NCBI GenBank assembly: GCA_040285825.1 | Contig: JAUPSS010000001.1 | Span: 3,782,001 to 3,846,000, forward strand | Direction of reading: 5' to 3' | Source: Eukaryota sp. TZLM1-RC | Taxonomy: Eukaryota > Metamonada: BaSk clade | DNA: 64,000 bases | Part shown: positions 9,903-20,438 of the stretch, in pieces | Position numbering within the stretch: position 1 is the stretch's first letter | Layout of the letters: every line of letters starts with the position of its first letter | Translations under genes and position numbers: made by a program | Notes under the pieces: model-generated | Told to the model about the DNA's origin: nothing | The model's database searches: none | What the model saw: the letters and a program-made list of their open reading frames with translations, nothing else

Positions 9903-12143
9903 CTATCTACTACGCAGATCCTGAGGCCTTTCATTACCACTCATCCTCGCTTCAGCAATTGCAAACATGTTCAGACAAGCCAGCTTATTTCTATTGAAAA
10001 GCTTTGTTGAGCCTTTGTTATTGAGTATGCAACTCTCACTATTACAAGCTAATAAATTATGACATGTAGTAACAGGAGTCTTTTCTCTTCTATAGAATCT
10101 GGGATTTGTTACTCTCAAAAACGTAGCAACCTTTTCAAAACAAACAGGACATTTTGCTGAAGTGAAAGCTTCATTAATCATCAATACTTCAAATCCATTT
10201 CTTTTCAGAAATTGAATCCATCCAATAGCACGTGTAGGGTTGATGATGTTTCAAATTCTTAAAACCTTTTTTACCACAATCACCCATTAGTATTAAAGCG
10301 TCTTTTGGATTGCCAAACTGCTGAACAAGGCTTTTTAACAACCAACTTTCAGTCTTTTGCTTGTGAATAAAAGCTTGCATTTTATGAATGCTCTACAAGT
10401 CAAGACTATAAAAGTCAATTGTCAAAGTAACTGGCCGGAGTTTGGCAATGACAACGTTGGAAAAATCTATGAAAGTTGCTGAATTAGCAACAAACGCGGA
10501 CAATTCGGTGTTTGCATCTTCAATTGTCATTTCGTTAGACTCTATCAATTGGTTCCTGTCGTAACCTACCTCAGTATAATTTGTCGCCCTTCGTTTCTGT
10601 TCTTCATTAATCCTACTTTTCAAGGACCAGGACATCTGAGTCATTCTCAACCATTTGTACTTCTTGTCTTGATTCATCACCCGACTATTTCTTTGCTGTT
10701 CAGTTTCATGTTCAGGCACCATGGCTAGTTCTTCATCAGTCTTTTTGCTGCCTAAATTCAATAAATCACGTATTCCAGGATCACAAACAACGATTCGTTT
10801 GCCTTGAAAAGCATCAACATCAACATCATGAATATATAAATCAGAAACACTAGCCTTGTTGTCTGGCTTACATTTCTGACCTTGTAAATCCCGATGAACA
10901 AATTCTACTGCAATATTAAATCCATCTGTGTGGATAATGTTGTTGAATTTATAGCTCTTCTGTTTGAACATTGTTTGATTTAAATCGAGAATATTAGACC
11001 AAAAGTCAAATTGCTGAGGTGGTTTGAATTTCGTAATTTGGGCTAATGTATTGGACATTTTCAGCGTCTGTGTGGATGATAAATCATACATCAATGTTTG
11101 TTTACCAATTCTCCATATTGTTGTTGTATCAATAGGAAAATATCCAGGGCCTACTGTGGTTGAAACAGGAGAAATATGATAAGGTTTTTTCTCTCTATTG
11201 GAGATATATTGGGCAATTGTAATTGCTGGTGTTAGGAATAATTGAGGATCCTTTTCAACAGCGTCTGCAAGAAAATGCATATCCACTGGAAATGTATTAT
11301 CAACTAAATTTTCGTCAGTGAGCAAATTCTCAATTTGACAAGTAAATGGCTCAATAAGACCTTCAAATATGTCTCTAAGTCCATTATTTCTTATATTATG
11401 TTGTTCAAAAAAATCGAAAAATTCATCATTCAGAAGGTCTGAACTATTTTCAGAATGATGAAACAAAGAACTCAAGCAATCTCTATCATCAACTAAAAAC
11501 AAGTTTTTGCATTGACGAAGCCTAAATCTATATAGTGAAATAATGGTAGATAATGGCGTTGAGTATCCACCCAGCTTGTGCATTTCTGCTAACACATTTT
11601 CCACATCTGGTTTGTCAAAGTAAACATTAATAAATCGATTAATATGTTTTTCATAATTTAGTTTCAAATTATTCTCAAAATTGGCAAACATTACTGGGCC
11701 CATATACTGAGGTCGCCTACTGAAGCCATCAGTTGGAAATTGTGGAAAAACTCAGGCCTCAATGTTTTGTTCAACTTTTGTTGTTCAAAGGCAGTCGATA
11801 ATCTATAATCTCCCTCACCATAAACTAAGTCTTCAAAATCCTCTAAAAATGCACTCTTTGGTTTCAGCATTTCTCGCCCATCATATTCAGCTGAAATATA
11901 ACGAATTCTGGCCATTAATGATTCATATAGTTGGGCAGATATTCGTGCTGGTTAAAAATTACGTTCAAAACAAAACTGTAAATACAGCTTTAAGCAACAA
12001 GTGGTGTGAATACGTAACTGTTGAAATTTTACAGCAGTTTCTCTCAATCTGAATATCACATTTGAATGTTTAACCATTGAGTTGACGGTTGCTCGAATGG
12101 TTTTATAAGATGATAAAATAAATTTGTCATTCTGACACATCAC
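9903..12143 (-). pseudogene. Fanzor (eukaryotic TnpB-like RNA-guided nuclease), degenerate
   Basis: Fanzors are RuvC-type nucleases that use an element-encoded RNA guide. Seen in order on the minus strand: an N-terminal helical block beginning near SYKTIRATVNSMVK (about 12115); FANFENNLKLNYEKHINRF; the family landmark HTDGFNIAVEFVHRD; RuvC-I IVVCDPGIRDLLNL; the LILMGDCG block; RuvC-II with zinc ribbon INEAFTSAKCPVC; a second cysteine pair (TTCHNLLACNSESC); and RuvC-III FNRNKLACLNM. Full span would be ~740 residues, a normal length. Breaks: TAA at 11952, frame change near 11710, TAG at 10393, frame change near 10220. The RuvC-III aspartate (family RD) is asparagine here (AAT), so even an unbroken copy should be catalytically weak or dead. 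An exonuclease-like ORF lies just upstream on the same strand. Confidence 0.8.
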
Positions 12144-12356
12144 GAACAGTTTCAGTCAAAGACGACAGTCGTGAAGCCCATATTGAGTCGAATGTTTGTA
12201 TCAGAGGAGGAGTAGCTAAACAATCAATTGGCAAAATATGGGAAAATTCCCTATGAAGTTTGAGTTTTTTTCATTTATCAATTTATATGCCAGATTGCTA
12301 ACCCGAATTTAACCCTAATGTCCGTAGGGTACTTTTATGAATTTTTCCGCAAAAGC

Positions 12357-13224
12357 TTAATTATCTAAAAGAAAAAAGCCATTTTCCCTGATGACAACTT
12401 CCCTCCATCTTGGTGACAGTTCATTGAGTACATCAATTGCTGTATCATCTCGAACAGTGGGACATGGTAAATCAAAATAATTTAATCTATTTCTTAAAAC
12501 CTGTAAATCAAACTGCATTAAATTGTGATTAAGAAAAAAATGGGGTTGGTGATTACCAGTTAGGTTTGAAAGCCTACGAAGCAAGGTTTTTTCGTCAGAG
12601 AAAACTTCTGCCTGAATATCCATATCAATGTCTGGTAATCTGACCTGAGGACTCATTCCCAACATAAGTGAATATTCACTCTCCAAAAAGACATTGTGGC
12701 GGTCAAACTTACCAATAACAATCGAAATTGAAAACACTTTTTTATCTGAAATCCACTCACCCATTTGCTCATCAGTTTTCTTTTTCAAAAGAGTTACATC
12801 CTCTTTTCTCTTTTTGTTGATATTCTCGTCAGGAGGAAGAAATTGGCCATCATGACTTTGGTAAAGATGACCATCCTGATAGGTTTCAAGATCAAAACAA
12901 CATTTTGGGGACATTTTGATTTGGGGTCATTAATTTGAATTGAATTAAAGGATCAGGCTTGAAGCCACTAAGACTTGGCTCAATTTTTCTGACCATACGC
13001 GGTTTCAATGGTTTTGTTTTGGCAAAATCTTCCTGTTCTCGATATTCAACATTGTATTTTCAATACAAATTTCTCGGTTCAGTTGCTTTTTGTTGTTGTT
13101 TTTGCTTGCGCTTTGATGTTTGTTGATCAAAAATTGCATTTCTTATTATTTTTGATGGAGGAGTTGATTCAAAATTAGCTCTTCTCTTTCTGGGACCAGG
13201 ATTTGCTTCAGCATCTTCATCCAT
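12357..13224 (-). pseudogene. 3'-5' exonuclease (DnaQ/family B polymerase-like) with N-terminal 2A-like motif
   Basis: The open part (12357-12914) begins with CCFDLETYQDG, which resembles exonuclease motif I (DxE). It continues with DKKVFSISIVIG and then FFLNHNLMQFDLQVLRNRL, which resembles motif II of family B polymerase exonucleases (N...FD..L..R). No polymerase palm motifs follow. Upstream in another frame, from an ATG at 13224, the sequence reads MDEDAEANPGPRKRR: D-A-E-A-N-P-G-P fits the 2A ribosome-skipping pattern DxExNPGP. A basic, Q/K-rich linker with one TGA joins it to the exonuclease after a frame change near 12915. 2A motifs are known at the start of proteins of several transposons. 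It could be cargo of the same mobile element as the Fanzor. Motif III is not obvious, so the exonuclease call is moderate. Confidence 0.55.
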
Positions 13225-13241
13225 TGTTAAATCAACAGTAA

Positions 13242-13856
13242 ATGGGTTTGTTGATAGAAGATGTCGGCAGCTACTGGTTTGAAAACATAAATTATAAACC
13301 TAATAATCAAACTCAACACTATGAAAACAAAAATTTAAGACACAACATCCCATATCTAAAGTGCAAGAATCTAAACCACAAAAATGAACAAACTCATAAA
13401 CATCAAAACAACAATGTAAAACAAAACATAAACAAAAGAAACATCCCACATCTACAGCACAAGTACGTAAATTACAAAAAACAACAAACTAAAAAATATC
13501 AAGACAACAATTCAAAACAGAACACAAACAAGAAAACCATCCCATATTCAAAGTGCAAGTACCTAAACCAAAACAATCAACAAAATCAAAAACATCAAAG
13601 TAACAACAATGTAAAACAAAACATAAACAAAAGAAACATCCCACATCTACAGCACAAGTACGTAAATTACAAAAAACAACAAACTAAAAAATATCAAGAC
13701 AACAATTCAAAACAGAACACAAACAAGAAAACCATCCCATATTCAAAGTGCAAGTACCTAAACCAAAACAATCAACAAAATCAAAAACATCAAAGTAGCA
13801 ACAATGTAAAACAAAGCACAAACAAGAACAACATCCCACATCTACAATGCAAATAG
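13242..13856. repeat. minisatellite, ~63-bp units in a ~190-bp higher-order repeat
   Basis: A region of degenerate ~63-bp units grouped three at a time; the block at about 13415-13603 is repeated almost exactly at 13604-13795. The plus strand happens to be open (Asn/Lys/Gln-rich, recurrent IPHLQHKYVNYK and IPYSKCKYLNQ) and the minus strand is open over part of it (Cys/Leu-rich). With no domain and both strands open I treat it as a satellite, not a proven gene. Confidence 0.75.
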
Positions 13857-14288
13857 CTAAACCACAAAAAACAACAAACTCAATAACATCAGAATAACAA
13901 TGTAAAATAAAACACAAAGATGAACATCTCATATCCAAGGTGATAAGCACCATTTCTGATTCAACAGCACCCAAATCATGACTCACATGATGACTAAAAA
14001 AAGTGCAATACTCTACTACCACGGAAGGATCAGAACGACGATTTTGATGGGAAATCGAGGCTCTGACCTTCCGTTTGTTCCTGTAAAACAGGGTGACTGT
14101 TCCTGACTGAGCAGTTCGGTAAGAAGTACCCTGCTGTTCTTTGAAGAACAGGTTGAAGGAGGTGGAAACTGAGTCCGTAACCTCGTTATCCTTTTTCTCC
14201 TTTTGCTGCATGATGTTAGAAGGATTGGAAGAGTCAAAATAATCTCGCTGTCTGACACGATGTCTGACATGCTGATTGCAATTTCAAA
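13857..14288. other. intergenic, no supported gene
   Basis: Overlapping frames on the minus strand continue out of the minisatellite and show no motif. A basic/Ser-rich stretch (LFFKEQQGTSYRTAQSG) around 14100-14160 is not recognisable. Confidence 0.35.
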
Positions 14289-15568
14289 ATGATTGCAACT
14301 TTCCACAATGGTATCAAATGCCTATCTACTGTATCTCTATTCGACAATGGTAAAGTTTTTGAGTGGGGTAAGTTGAGCAAAATCAGTGAATTTTATGAAG
14401 ATAGTAATGGACCAAGATCTTTTGAAGCTTGCCGCAATCTAGAAGGCATTTCAGTAGGTCATGATTGTCTTTTTGCCTACAACAAAAACACTGTTTGGGC
14501 TTGGGGAAGGAACGATAAAGGTCAATTAGGTACATGTGAATTGATTAATCGACCAAAACCGTTTTTTTTAACTTTTTTTATTCAAAACCTATAAATCAAC
14601 ATCTTAATAATCCATCTCTCTCAAAAGAAAAACACTAGCTGCAACTCTTTCATAGTGAGATCCAAGAAAAAGCAAAGCATCAGAAACCATCTTCAACATC
14701 CCCTTAAAATTAGAAAACACAATTCTATTTTGCCAAAACAATCTGTTGAAATTTCTGTTAGTTCTTCTCTTTAGAATCAATTCAATCAATTCTGCCAAAA
14801 ATCGATTAGCCGTTGTAGCAAGTGAACCAAAAAGAGAAGACACAAATGGATACAAAGTGTATTTTGCATGCTATTGGCTGGACAATTTGGACAAAGGATC
14901 ATTGTATTTTTTGATTTTAAATTTTCAGCATTTGAAAGAGGATTATGAATTTCAGAATTAACAAGCCTTTAATTTGCAGCATTACAAGGATCAACAGACA
15001 TTACATCCAATAAAATCGACCAAAACCTTTTGAAGTTTTTGGATCTGAAAATCTTGGAAGTTTTTATCATTCAAAACAACTTTTGGATAGAATGTTTAGT
15101 GGTCTAATCAAATTAATATACTTTGAATATTTACAATATTTGAAAAATTTGTTTGGTAACCGTCCTTATACAAAAACCAAAATTTTTAACACATGTTCAA
15201 TTAGCACGAAAGTGACTAAATTTGCTAAAGGAGTCATTGATGCTTTTGAATTTTTAAAGTTTCTTAAGATATAAATTTAGATGAAAATATTTGTGATTTA
15301 CAATTGTGATTTTCTACTGTTCATAATATCAATACTGCCCAATATAATCAATAATAGAATTAAAAACTTGATGTTTACAATGATGATGATGATTATAACT
15401 CCACAATTATTGTCATTTTTTCCAAATGTTGAGGTTGTTAAGTTTGGTGGGAGGTCAAGATTTGGTAATAGTCTTCCGTTAAACTTGGCATATTTGTCAA
15501 ATTTTAAAAGTGTAGAAATTGATAATCAAGCCAATATAGAACTTGCAGTTTTAATTTCCAATGTTTAA
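14289..15568 (+). pseudogene. RCC1-repeat / leucine-rich protein gene, copy 1, broken by a LINE
   Basis: The first block (14289-14560) encodes RCC1-type blade sequence: VFEWGKLSKISEFYED, LEGISVGHDCLFAYN and the signature TVWAWGRNDKGQLG. It is interrupted at 14561-15013 by a LINE flanked by aatcgaccaaaacc. It resumes with RPKPFEVFGSENLGSF (15014 on), then LFGNRPYTKTK, and later leucine-rich sequence at 15281-15568 (LLSFFPNVEVVKFGGRSRF, LPLNLAYLSNFKSVEID). RCC1 propellers serve in GTPase or protein-binding roles. The N-terminus is missing. The locus is duplicated, inverted, at 37.9-40.6 kb. Confidence 0.75.
14561..15013 (-). mobile_element. LINE 3' end (subfamily B) inserted in RCC1/LRR copy 1
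   Basis: The minus strand encodes MYPFVSSLFGSLATTANRFL...RRTNRNFNRLFWQNRIVFSNFKGMLKMVSDALL, the C-terminus of subfamily B. It is bounded by the 14-bp direct repeat aatcgaccaaaacc at 14547-14560 and 15014-15027. The same element sits at the identical site in the second RCC1/LRR copy (39830-40279), so the insertion predates the duplication of the locus. Confidence 0.85.
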
Positions 15569-15861
15569 AAAAAATGTAAAAAATGTAAAAAAAATATTGT
15601 TATTTCTGATGACTTTGTTGTTGTTAATTGTAGCACAACCATTTAGCCAGTGTTCTTTTTAGTAGAACCCCATAAAACCACAAGTGTGATCCACTGTGAA
15701 TGTCATCAAAAGGCATGGTAGTTATTCAATATTGATCGCAATTGTCCTATTTTTTGGTCAAATTTTTAATTTATTACTTTCAAAAAGAACACAAAAATTA
15801 AAATTTTAAAATTTCATATCCCAAATCAGCCAACAAAAATTGACAGGAAGTTTTTCCTTTA
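15569..15861. other. intergenic, no supported gene
   Basis: AT-rich sequence following the leucine-rich fragment; only short decayed coding similarity at its left edge. Confidence 0.35.
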
Positions 15862-16160
15862 TAAAAGCGACCAAGAGATAATAAAGCAGAAGACAATAAC
15901 GGGACAACACCTTTAAAAACTCAAAATACAATTCTGTTCTGCCAAAACGTTTTGTCAAAAATTCTTCCGGTACGTTGTTTTACAATTTCAACAAAATCAT
16001 CCAAAAAAGATGAAACAAATGTTCCAAGCAAAACCATGTAAGGAAAAAAGCAAATGGACAAAGGACATAATGAGTGTGAGATTCAGCATTCAAGGATCGC
16101 AACTTTGCTTTACATTTATCAATTTTAGAATTTTCGGCAGTGTTGTACTCAGCAACCTCA
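15862..16160 (-). mobile_element. decayed LINE 3' fragment
   Basis: The minus strand shows broken versions of the clade's C-terminal block: a FxxFxWxxRIVFS-like stretch around 15915-15975 and the YPMVLLGTFVSSF-like stretch before it. No open frame and no clear target duplication. Confidence 0.6.
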
Positions 16161-16252
16161 TCGTAACTTATTTACATATTTCAGCTTAAACTGCACTGGT
16201 GTATTGGGTGATTCCTCAAAGCACAATATGGAACAACTGTAGACCGAAAAGG

Positions 16253-16802
16253 ATGTCCTCAAAATGTACAGTATTTCAGAGTCCTTTCAATTACCGAATG
16301 ACTTCATCATCAGCACCATTAGCAGAAACTGATGATACAGGTCAACTCCAACTTTTTTCTACTTCCCGAGTGCTGATTATCATCATCTTGCAGTTAGTAA
16401 CAGTACTTATCCCATTGGTGGATAATGAAGACATTCGATGGTCAATTTTGGTGAATGCAGGATCAGTTGTTTTGAATATGTTTGCTTATGTGCAGTTCAT
16501 GAAGAGATATTTGCAGTTGGCTCAAATTTCCTTACTCATTGCTGTACTTTGTGCAACTTGGCCCACAATCCTTTTCTTTTGCATCAATTTCATTGCTGCA
16601 AGTTTTGCCTCTAAAATTTAACACTCTACACATCCTTCATTTTACATTTACTTGCTTTTGGTGGATGACCTCAATACTTGCTCTATTCGCACTACATCGG
16701 CAAATTCCTGGTCCCAACTTCAAATCAGATCATGCTCTTGTTTCTAAAGCAGTGGGAGCAGCATTGTCTCTCATTTTAACATATGTATTTAACGCGAAAT
16801 AA
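16253..16802 (+). CDS. small multi-pass membrane protein, unknown family
   Basis: Two overlapping frames make one plausible protein of ~180 residues: a polar N-terminus (MSSKCTVFQS... or from the ATG at 16295, MTSSSAPLAETDDTG), then hydrophobic segments VLIIIILQLVTVLIPLV, ILVNAGSVVLNMFAYVQF and LAQISLLIAVLCATWPTILFF in the first frame, and FTFTCFWWMTSILALFALH and AVGAALSLILTYVF in the second. The frame change lies between about 16560 and 16620. It could be an intron (a GTGCAACTTG...GCTGCAAG candidate of ~52 nt) or a one-base lesion. Topology is about four to five membrane spans. I do not recognise the family. Confidence 0.5.
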
Positions 16803-16823
16803 GATGAAACAAAAACCAATTAT

Positions 16824-16953
16824 ATTATGAAGTATTTATTGAACATGCACACTTAATTAAATTAACTCATAACTAATGGGACAACTATGATTGAACCAAG
16901 ATTTCCTCTGCAAAATCTTGATCTGCTTGCTGTCTAGCTAAAGCTTTTCTTAT
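16824..16953 (-). mobile_element. very short LINE 3' end (subfamily C) with imperfect TSD
   Basis: About 130 bp of the subfamily C terminus (ALARQQADQDFAEEILVQ plus the conserved tail) on the minus strand. Flanks aagatgaaacaaaaacc (16801 on) and aagatggaacaaaaacc (16954 on) differ at one base, consistent with a target-site duplication of ~17-20 bp. Confidence 0.75.
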
Positions 16954-17583
16954 AAGATGGAACAAAAACCGAATATATTTATTAAACAAAACCAAAATTT
17001 TAAACAATTTATAAACACTAAACAACAACCACGAATTGGTTTACAGGTAAAAAAAATTTAAAGTTTTGAATACTTTTCTTTTAAAATGGTGGACTGCAAT
17101 TGATTTGAGAACTATTTACAACCAATTGCTATCAATTCTAACCAATTCTAACCAAATTTCTAACATCTTAACAGCTGTGGTTCAAATTTTTGGAAAAAAA
17201 AAACGGATTTTTTGGATACTTTTTCCTAAACATATCACGCATTTGAAAAACTTCAGCAGGAGTTAGTGAAGAAAAGTTCTAAATTTTCAGTTGTCAAAAG
17301 TAAGTTAAAATAACTAGATAATTTCTTAGGAATTCTTAGGAATTCTTAGGAAGAATTGGATGCAAAAATTGGAAGAAATTGATTCAGCAGGGATGACTGA
17401 AGTGATAAAGCCACTTTAGCTACTTTATTTTAACAATTGTTTCTTATTCTGTGGTGATATTTTTCAAGTTTTGCTAACATTTGTGTTACCTTGATATAGT
17501 GAAGGTTCAAGGATATTTACACCATATGTGACCAAAATTTATACACCTAAACCCTTCTGGTGAAACTTGATATTTTGAGTTAA

Positions 17584-17652
17584 TGTTAGAATTACTGAAC
17601 TAGTTCGGCCGAACGTTCGGAAGGGTTGCGAATGTTCGGAATTCTAACATTG
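17584..17652. mobile_element. 69-bp fold-back / MITE-like insertion with 11-bp TSD
   Basis: Ends TGTTAGAATT and AATTCTAACA form terminal inverted repeats; the interior contains the palindromes TTCGGCCGAA and CCGAACGTTCGG and is much more GC-rich than its surroundings. The whole is flanked by the 11-bp direct repeat ttttgagttaa at 17573-17583 and 17653-17663. Confidence 0.7.
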
Positions 17653-18268
17653 TTTTGAGTTAAACCTAAGAGTCTTAGGTTGAGTCGTATACACCATCAA
17701 TTGGTCAGATCGTCATTTATACAAAAACCCCTTTTGGTTTTCCACAGTCTTTCACATTCCATCTATATCTAACATCAATCTTACTCCTTCTGAAAGCAGA
17801 GGACCGTGTAAATAAATTTTTTTGTTGTAAATTTTTTTGTGGTAAATTTTTTTGTGACCACCTTTTCAGTTCAATTATCATACCCTAACTCAACCCATTT
17901 AGATCATTACATTGAAGTCTTGACTGATTCACCACACACACAATACTATACATTTATTCAAAAACCGAATTAAAGACTATGAATGTGGTGTATGAGCACC
18001 ATGATTCTTTCAAACAACATTTTACTCTAAATAAAGTCCCAAAGTAGGCATTGAAAGCGTACAGAAGTCTTTGAAACAACTTCGTTGACTTGACAGACAA
18101 TCGCCCACATCCTACAAGGAAGTTAAGTGATTAACACAGAGACAAATTAGAAAAATTGAAGAGAGAAACAGGTGAAGAGGAAAGAAAAGAACGAAGCTTG
18201 GGTCATTTTAACGTTCTTGATAAATTTGAATCCAGAAAGTGTAAAACTTGAAATAAATAAACACGACA

Positions 18269-18336
18269 GATCAGGGTTCGGTCCCAGAACCTAACCCACT
18301 AGTTTTTGAACTTGGATTTAAACCTGAACCTTGATC
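18269..18336. repeat. inverted repeat with 11-bp arms
   Basis: GATCAGGGTTC at 18269-18279 pairs with GAACCTTGATC at 18326-18336 with one mismatch, enclosing a further CAGAACC / GAACTTGG-like pairing. No tRNA-type cloverleaf can be drawn. Function unknown. Confidence 0.5.
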
Positions 18337-18495
18337 AGTTCTATAAATAGAGTTCTTTAATTCTCAATTTTAGGCTACTCTAGTCATCCCAACAACAACT
18401 TTTTCGTTTTCTCGTTCAATAATATTTGAGCATTAAATGAAAACAAAATATAATGCTCTTTTTAGGCATTTATTGCATGAATGTCAACAAAAACA

Positions 18496-19431
18496 CTAAA
18501 CAATTCCTGTACCCTTTTCCACCTCTTGAATCACTCGTTCTTGAGATTTTGACACAAGTGACTTCTTGGAAGCAAACTGTTCAAAGTTCATCAATGAAGG
18601 AAAGCTCTCCATTACAAAACTCATATCTGGATGAACCCCCTCCAATTGCCAGAATGCCCAAATCTGTGCCTGACATTTATCAGGGTATTCAGCTAATGAT
18701 GACTCTTCGAACGGAACCTGGAGAGTACTAGCCATGTATTCGGGAGTTACAAATTCAGATACAAGTTCGACAATGTTATTGTGAAACTTCAACTTTGATG
18801 GGTCAAGAACACATTGACAGATTGCTGAACCAATATCATCAATTGCAACACCAGGCAGTCGTGTTGATTGATGAAGAGGCAAGGAGAGCTTCCCATTTGC
18901 AAGCTTCTCTACAATGAGAGTATCATTGAGGAGATTATCAAAGAAGAATCCCAAACGAATGATGCTGATGTTATTAAACTTGGATTTCTTGGTTTGCAAC
19001 GTTTCTTCGAGGTCATACTTCACTTTCAATGGCAAAACGTTCTTTGCTGTGCCACATGCAACCCAGGAGCTAAGGACAAAGTCGGTAACAGACCCAGTGG
19101 TTGCAGCAAGATTAATAATTGATCTTCCATATTCGAGTTCCTTTTCACACCCTTCTTTCAATGTAGTTCCGTAATGGATTGGGTTTTGGATCAATACTAC
19201 ACGTTGAATGTTACTGAAAGCGTTACGTACAGCATTTGGGTCAGCAATGTCACCCACACAAATTTCCATCAAATGACCATTATGCCCTCGTTTTAGCTTC
19301 TCCAGTTCAGGATCATGAGTGGGCGAAAAGGCCCTCACCTTCTTGAGAAGGGGGTTTTCTGAGTGCAAGAGGCTTTTACAGGTAGTTAAACCTTGGTGAC
19401 CAGAAGCACCAAAAATTAGAACGTTGACCAT
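18496..19431 (-). CDS. NmrA-like NAD(P)-binding Rossmann protein
   Basis: Starts MVNVLIFGASGHQGL, the GxxGxxG dinucleotide-binding turn of the atypical short-chain dehydrogenase / NmrA-HSCARG family. It continues with CVGDIADPNAVRNAF (D at the end of the third strand), RVVLIQNPIHYG, VLSSWVACG in the active-site strand position and SIIRLGFFFDNLL, typical of NmrA proteins, which sense NADP(H) state or reduce small molecules. The canonical SDR YxxxK is not evident. Length of 311 residues from the ATG at 19431 matches the family; the longer frame opens with TTG. It is intact and intronless, with no membrane segment. Cytosolic location and a redox-sensing or quinone-reductase role are inferences. 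Confidence 0.8.
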   Translation of the reverse strand: MVNVLIFGASGHQGLTTCKSLLHSENPLLKKVRAFSPTHDPELEKLKRGHNGHLMEICVGDIADPNAVRNAFSNIQRVVLIQNPIHYGTTLKEGCEKELEYGRSIINLAATTGSVTDFVLSSWVACGTAKNVLPLKVKYDLEETLQTKKSKFNNISIIRLGFFFDNLLNDTLIVEKLANGKLSLPLHQSTRLPGVAIDDIGSAICQCVLDPSKLKFHNNIVELVSEFVTPEYMASTLQVPFEESSLAEYPDKCQAQIWAFWQLEGVHPDMSFVMESFPSLMNFEQFASKKSLVSKSQERVIQEVEKGTGIV

Positions 19432-19549
19432 CGCTGTTTCCAAATGAAGTAAGGTTTCAATACTGTCAACTTGACTTCAAAACCACTGTAGACAGACTGT
19501 AGATAGACTGTAGATAGACTGAACTGTTTCTAAATTCTCCTAAATTTCT

Positions 19550-20407
19550 GTTCTGTGCGAGGTTTTGCCATTATATTTTTGTATTCTATGTCGAGAGGCG
19601 AGAGTCTCATTCTTCGCTCTGCGGGCCGTGTGCTCAACTCATGGCTTTCTTTGTCTAAAAGCTCAATTGCCTCTTTCAACACTGAGGGTTGTATGGGGAT
19701 TTCTTGAGCTCCCGAAGTCGTCTCATTGAGAGTTTGTACGACGACAGTGTTTTCACACTGCGGGCACATTGATTCGTCCAGGGACTCTATGAAGTCCGTT
19801 GGTTCCTTCTTTTCCATTTCTTCCTTACTCATAGTGAGTGCCAAGAGTAACTCTTGTATCTCTTGGGAGGGAGCTGGAGGTAGGTCGAAATTGACCTTTG
19901 GTGTCGTCGCGAGGGCGGTATTCGCCGACGAGTGGACATATTGGGCGCCTTGCGCCGTAACTTTACCTCGCTGATTTAATTGGACGTTTTGCGCCGAAAT
20001 TTTATTCTTGGTGGGGCTTAAACCCGAACCTGAAGCAGTGGAGGTGTCTAGCCTCGAATCTATTTGTTGGGGGGAGTGGGGTGGATTACACCCGTACCCG
20101 TAACCTGAGGAGGAGTGAGGCCTTTTTCGCCCGAACTCGAATCCTTTTCTGGAGTTGCCATTGAACTCGAAGAAGATGAGTTGTTGAGAGGAGGGTTAGA
20201 AGGGTCTCCTCTGACAGATGTCTGACATACCCCAGACATCTTTTGGGTGTCTACAGCGCTGTTGCTGTTTGCTGTTAATGGTGCCTGATACGCACAATAA
20301 TTATTGTTGCCGTTGGGCATTATGCTAGCTGGATGTAAAGAGAGTTAAGATAAAGTTAATTTTATTAAATGTCATTCTATATAAAGATACTCACTAGTGA
20401 GATACCT
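19550..20407 (-). repeat. 3' terminal direct repeat of the Ty3 element
   Basis: Begins (minus strand) AGGTATCTCACTAGTGAG, a near-perfect palindrome, and carries a TATATA box ~30 bp in. Bases 20060-20320 encode the small ORF that starts MPNGNNNYCAYQ, and the copy ends inside the gag frame at 19550. It matches 26106-26963 without gaps. Confidence 0.85.
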
Positions 20408-20438
20408 GCACTACCTTCTCCCGTTTCGTTAATTAAAA

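Larger units (their letters stand above)
16976..18495. other. gene-poor region with small repeats and two fold-back structures
   Basis: No coding frame is supported. It holds tandem ttcttaggaa units near 17325-17352, three aaatttttttgt(t/g)gt units at about 17815-17865, a 69-bp fold-back element with target duplication at 17584-17652, and a 68-bp inverted repeat at 18269-18336. Confidence 0.5.

Noticed and set aside
13684-14211. 175-codon minus-strand frame through the minisatellite
   Set aside because: Cys/Leu-rich antisense of the repeat, with no domain; most likely a by-product of repeat composition.
16253-16802. Calling the membrane protein's frame change a tiny intron
   Set aside because: The best GT...AG pair there is ~52 nt, not in the 27-29 nt class, and a one-base lesion explains it equally well; left open.
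18269-18336. GGTTCGGTCCC inside an inverted repeat, considered as a tRNA
   Set aside because: The length and pairing do not give a cloverleaf; it is a simple inverted repeat.
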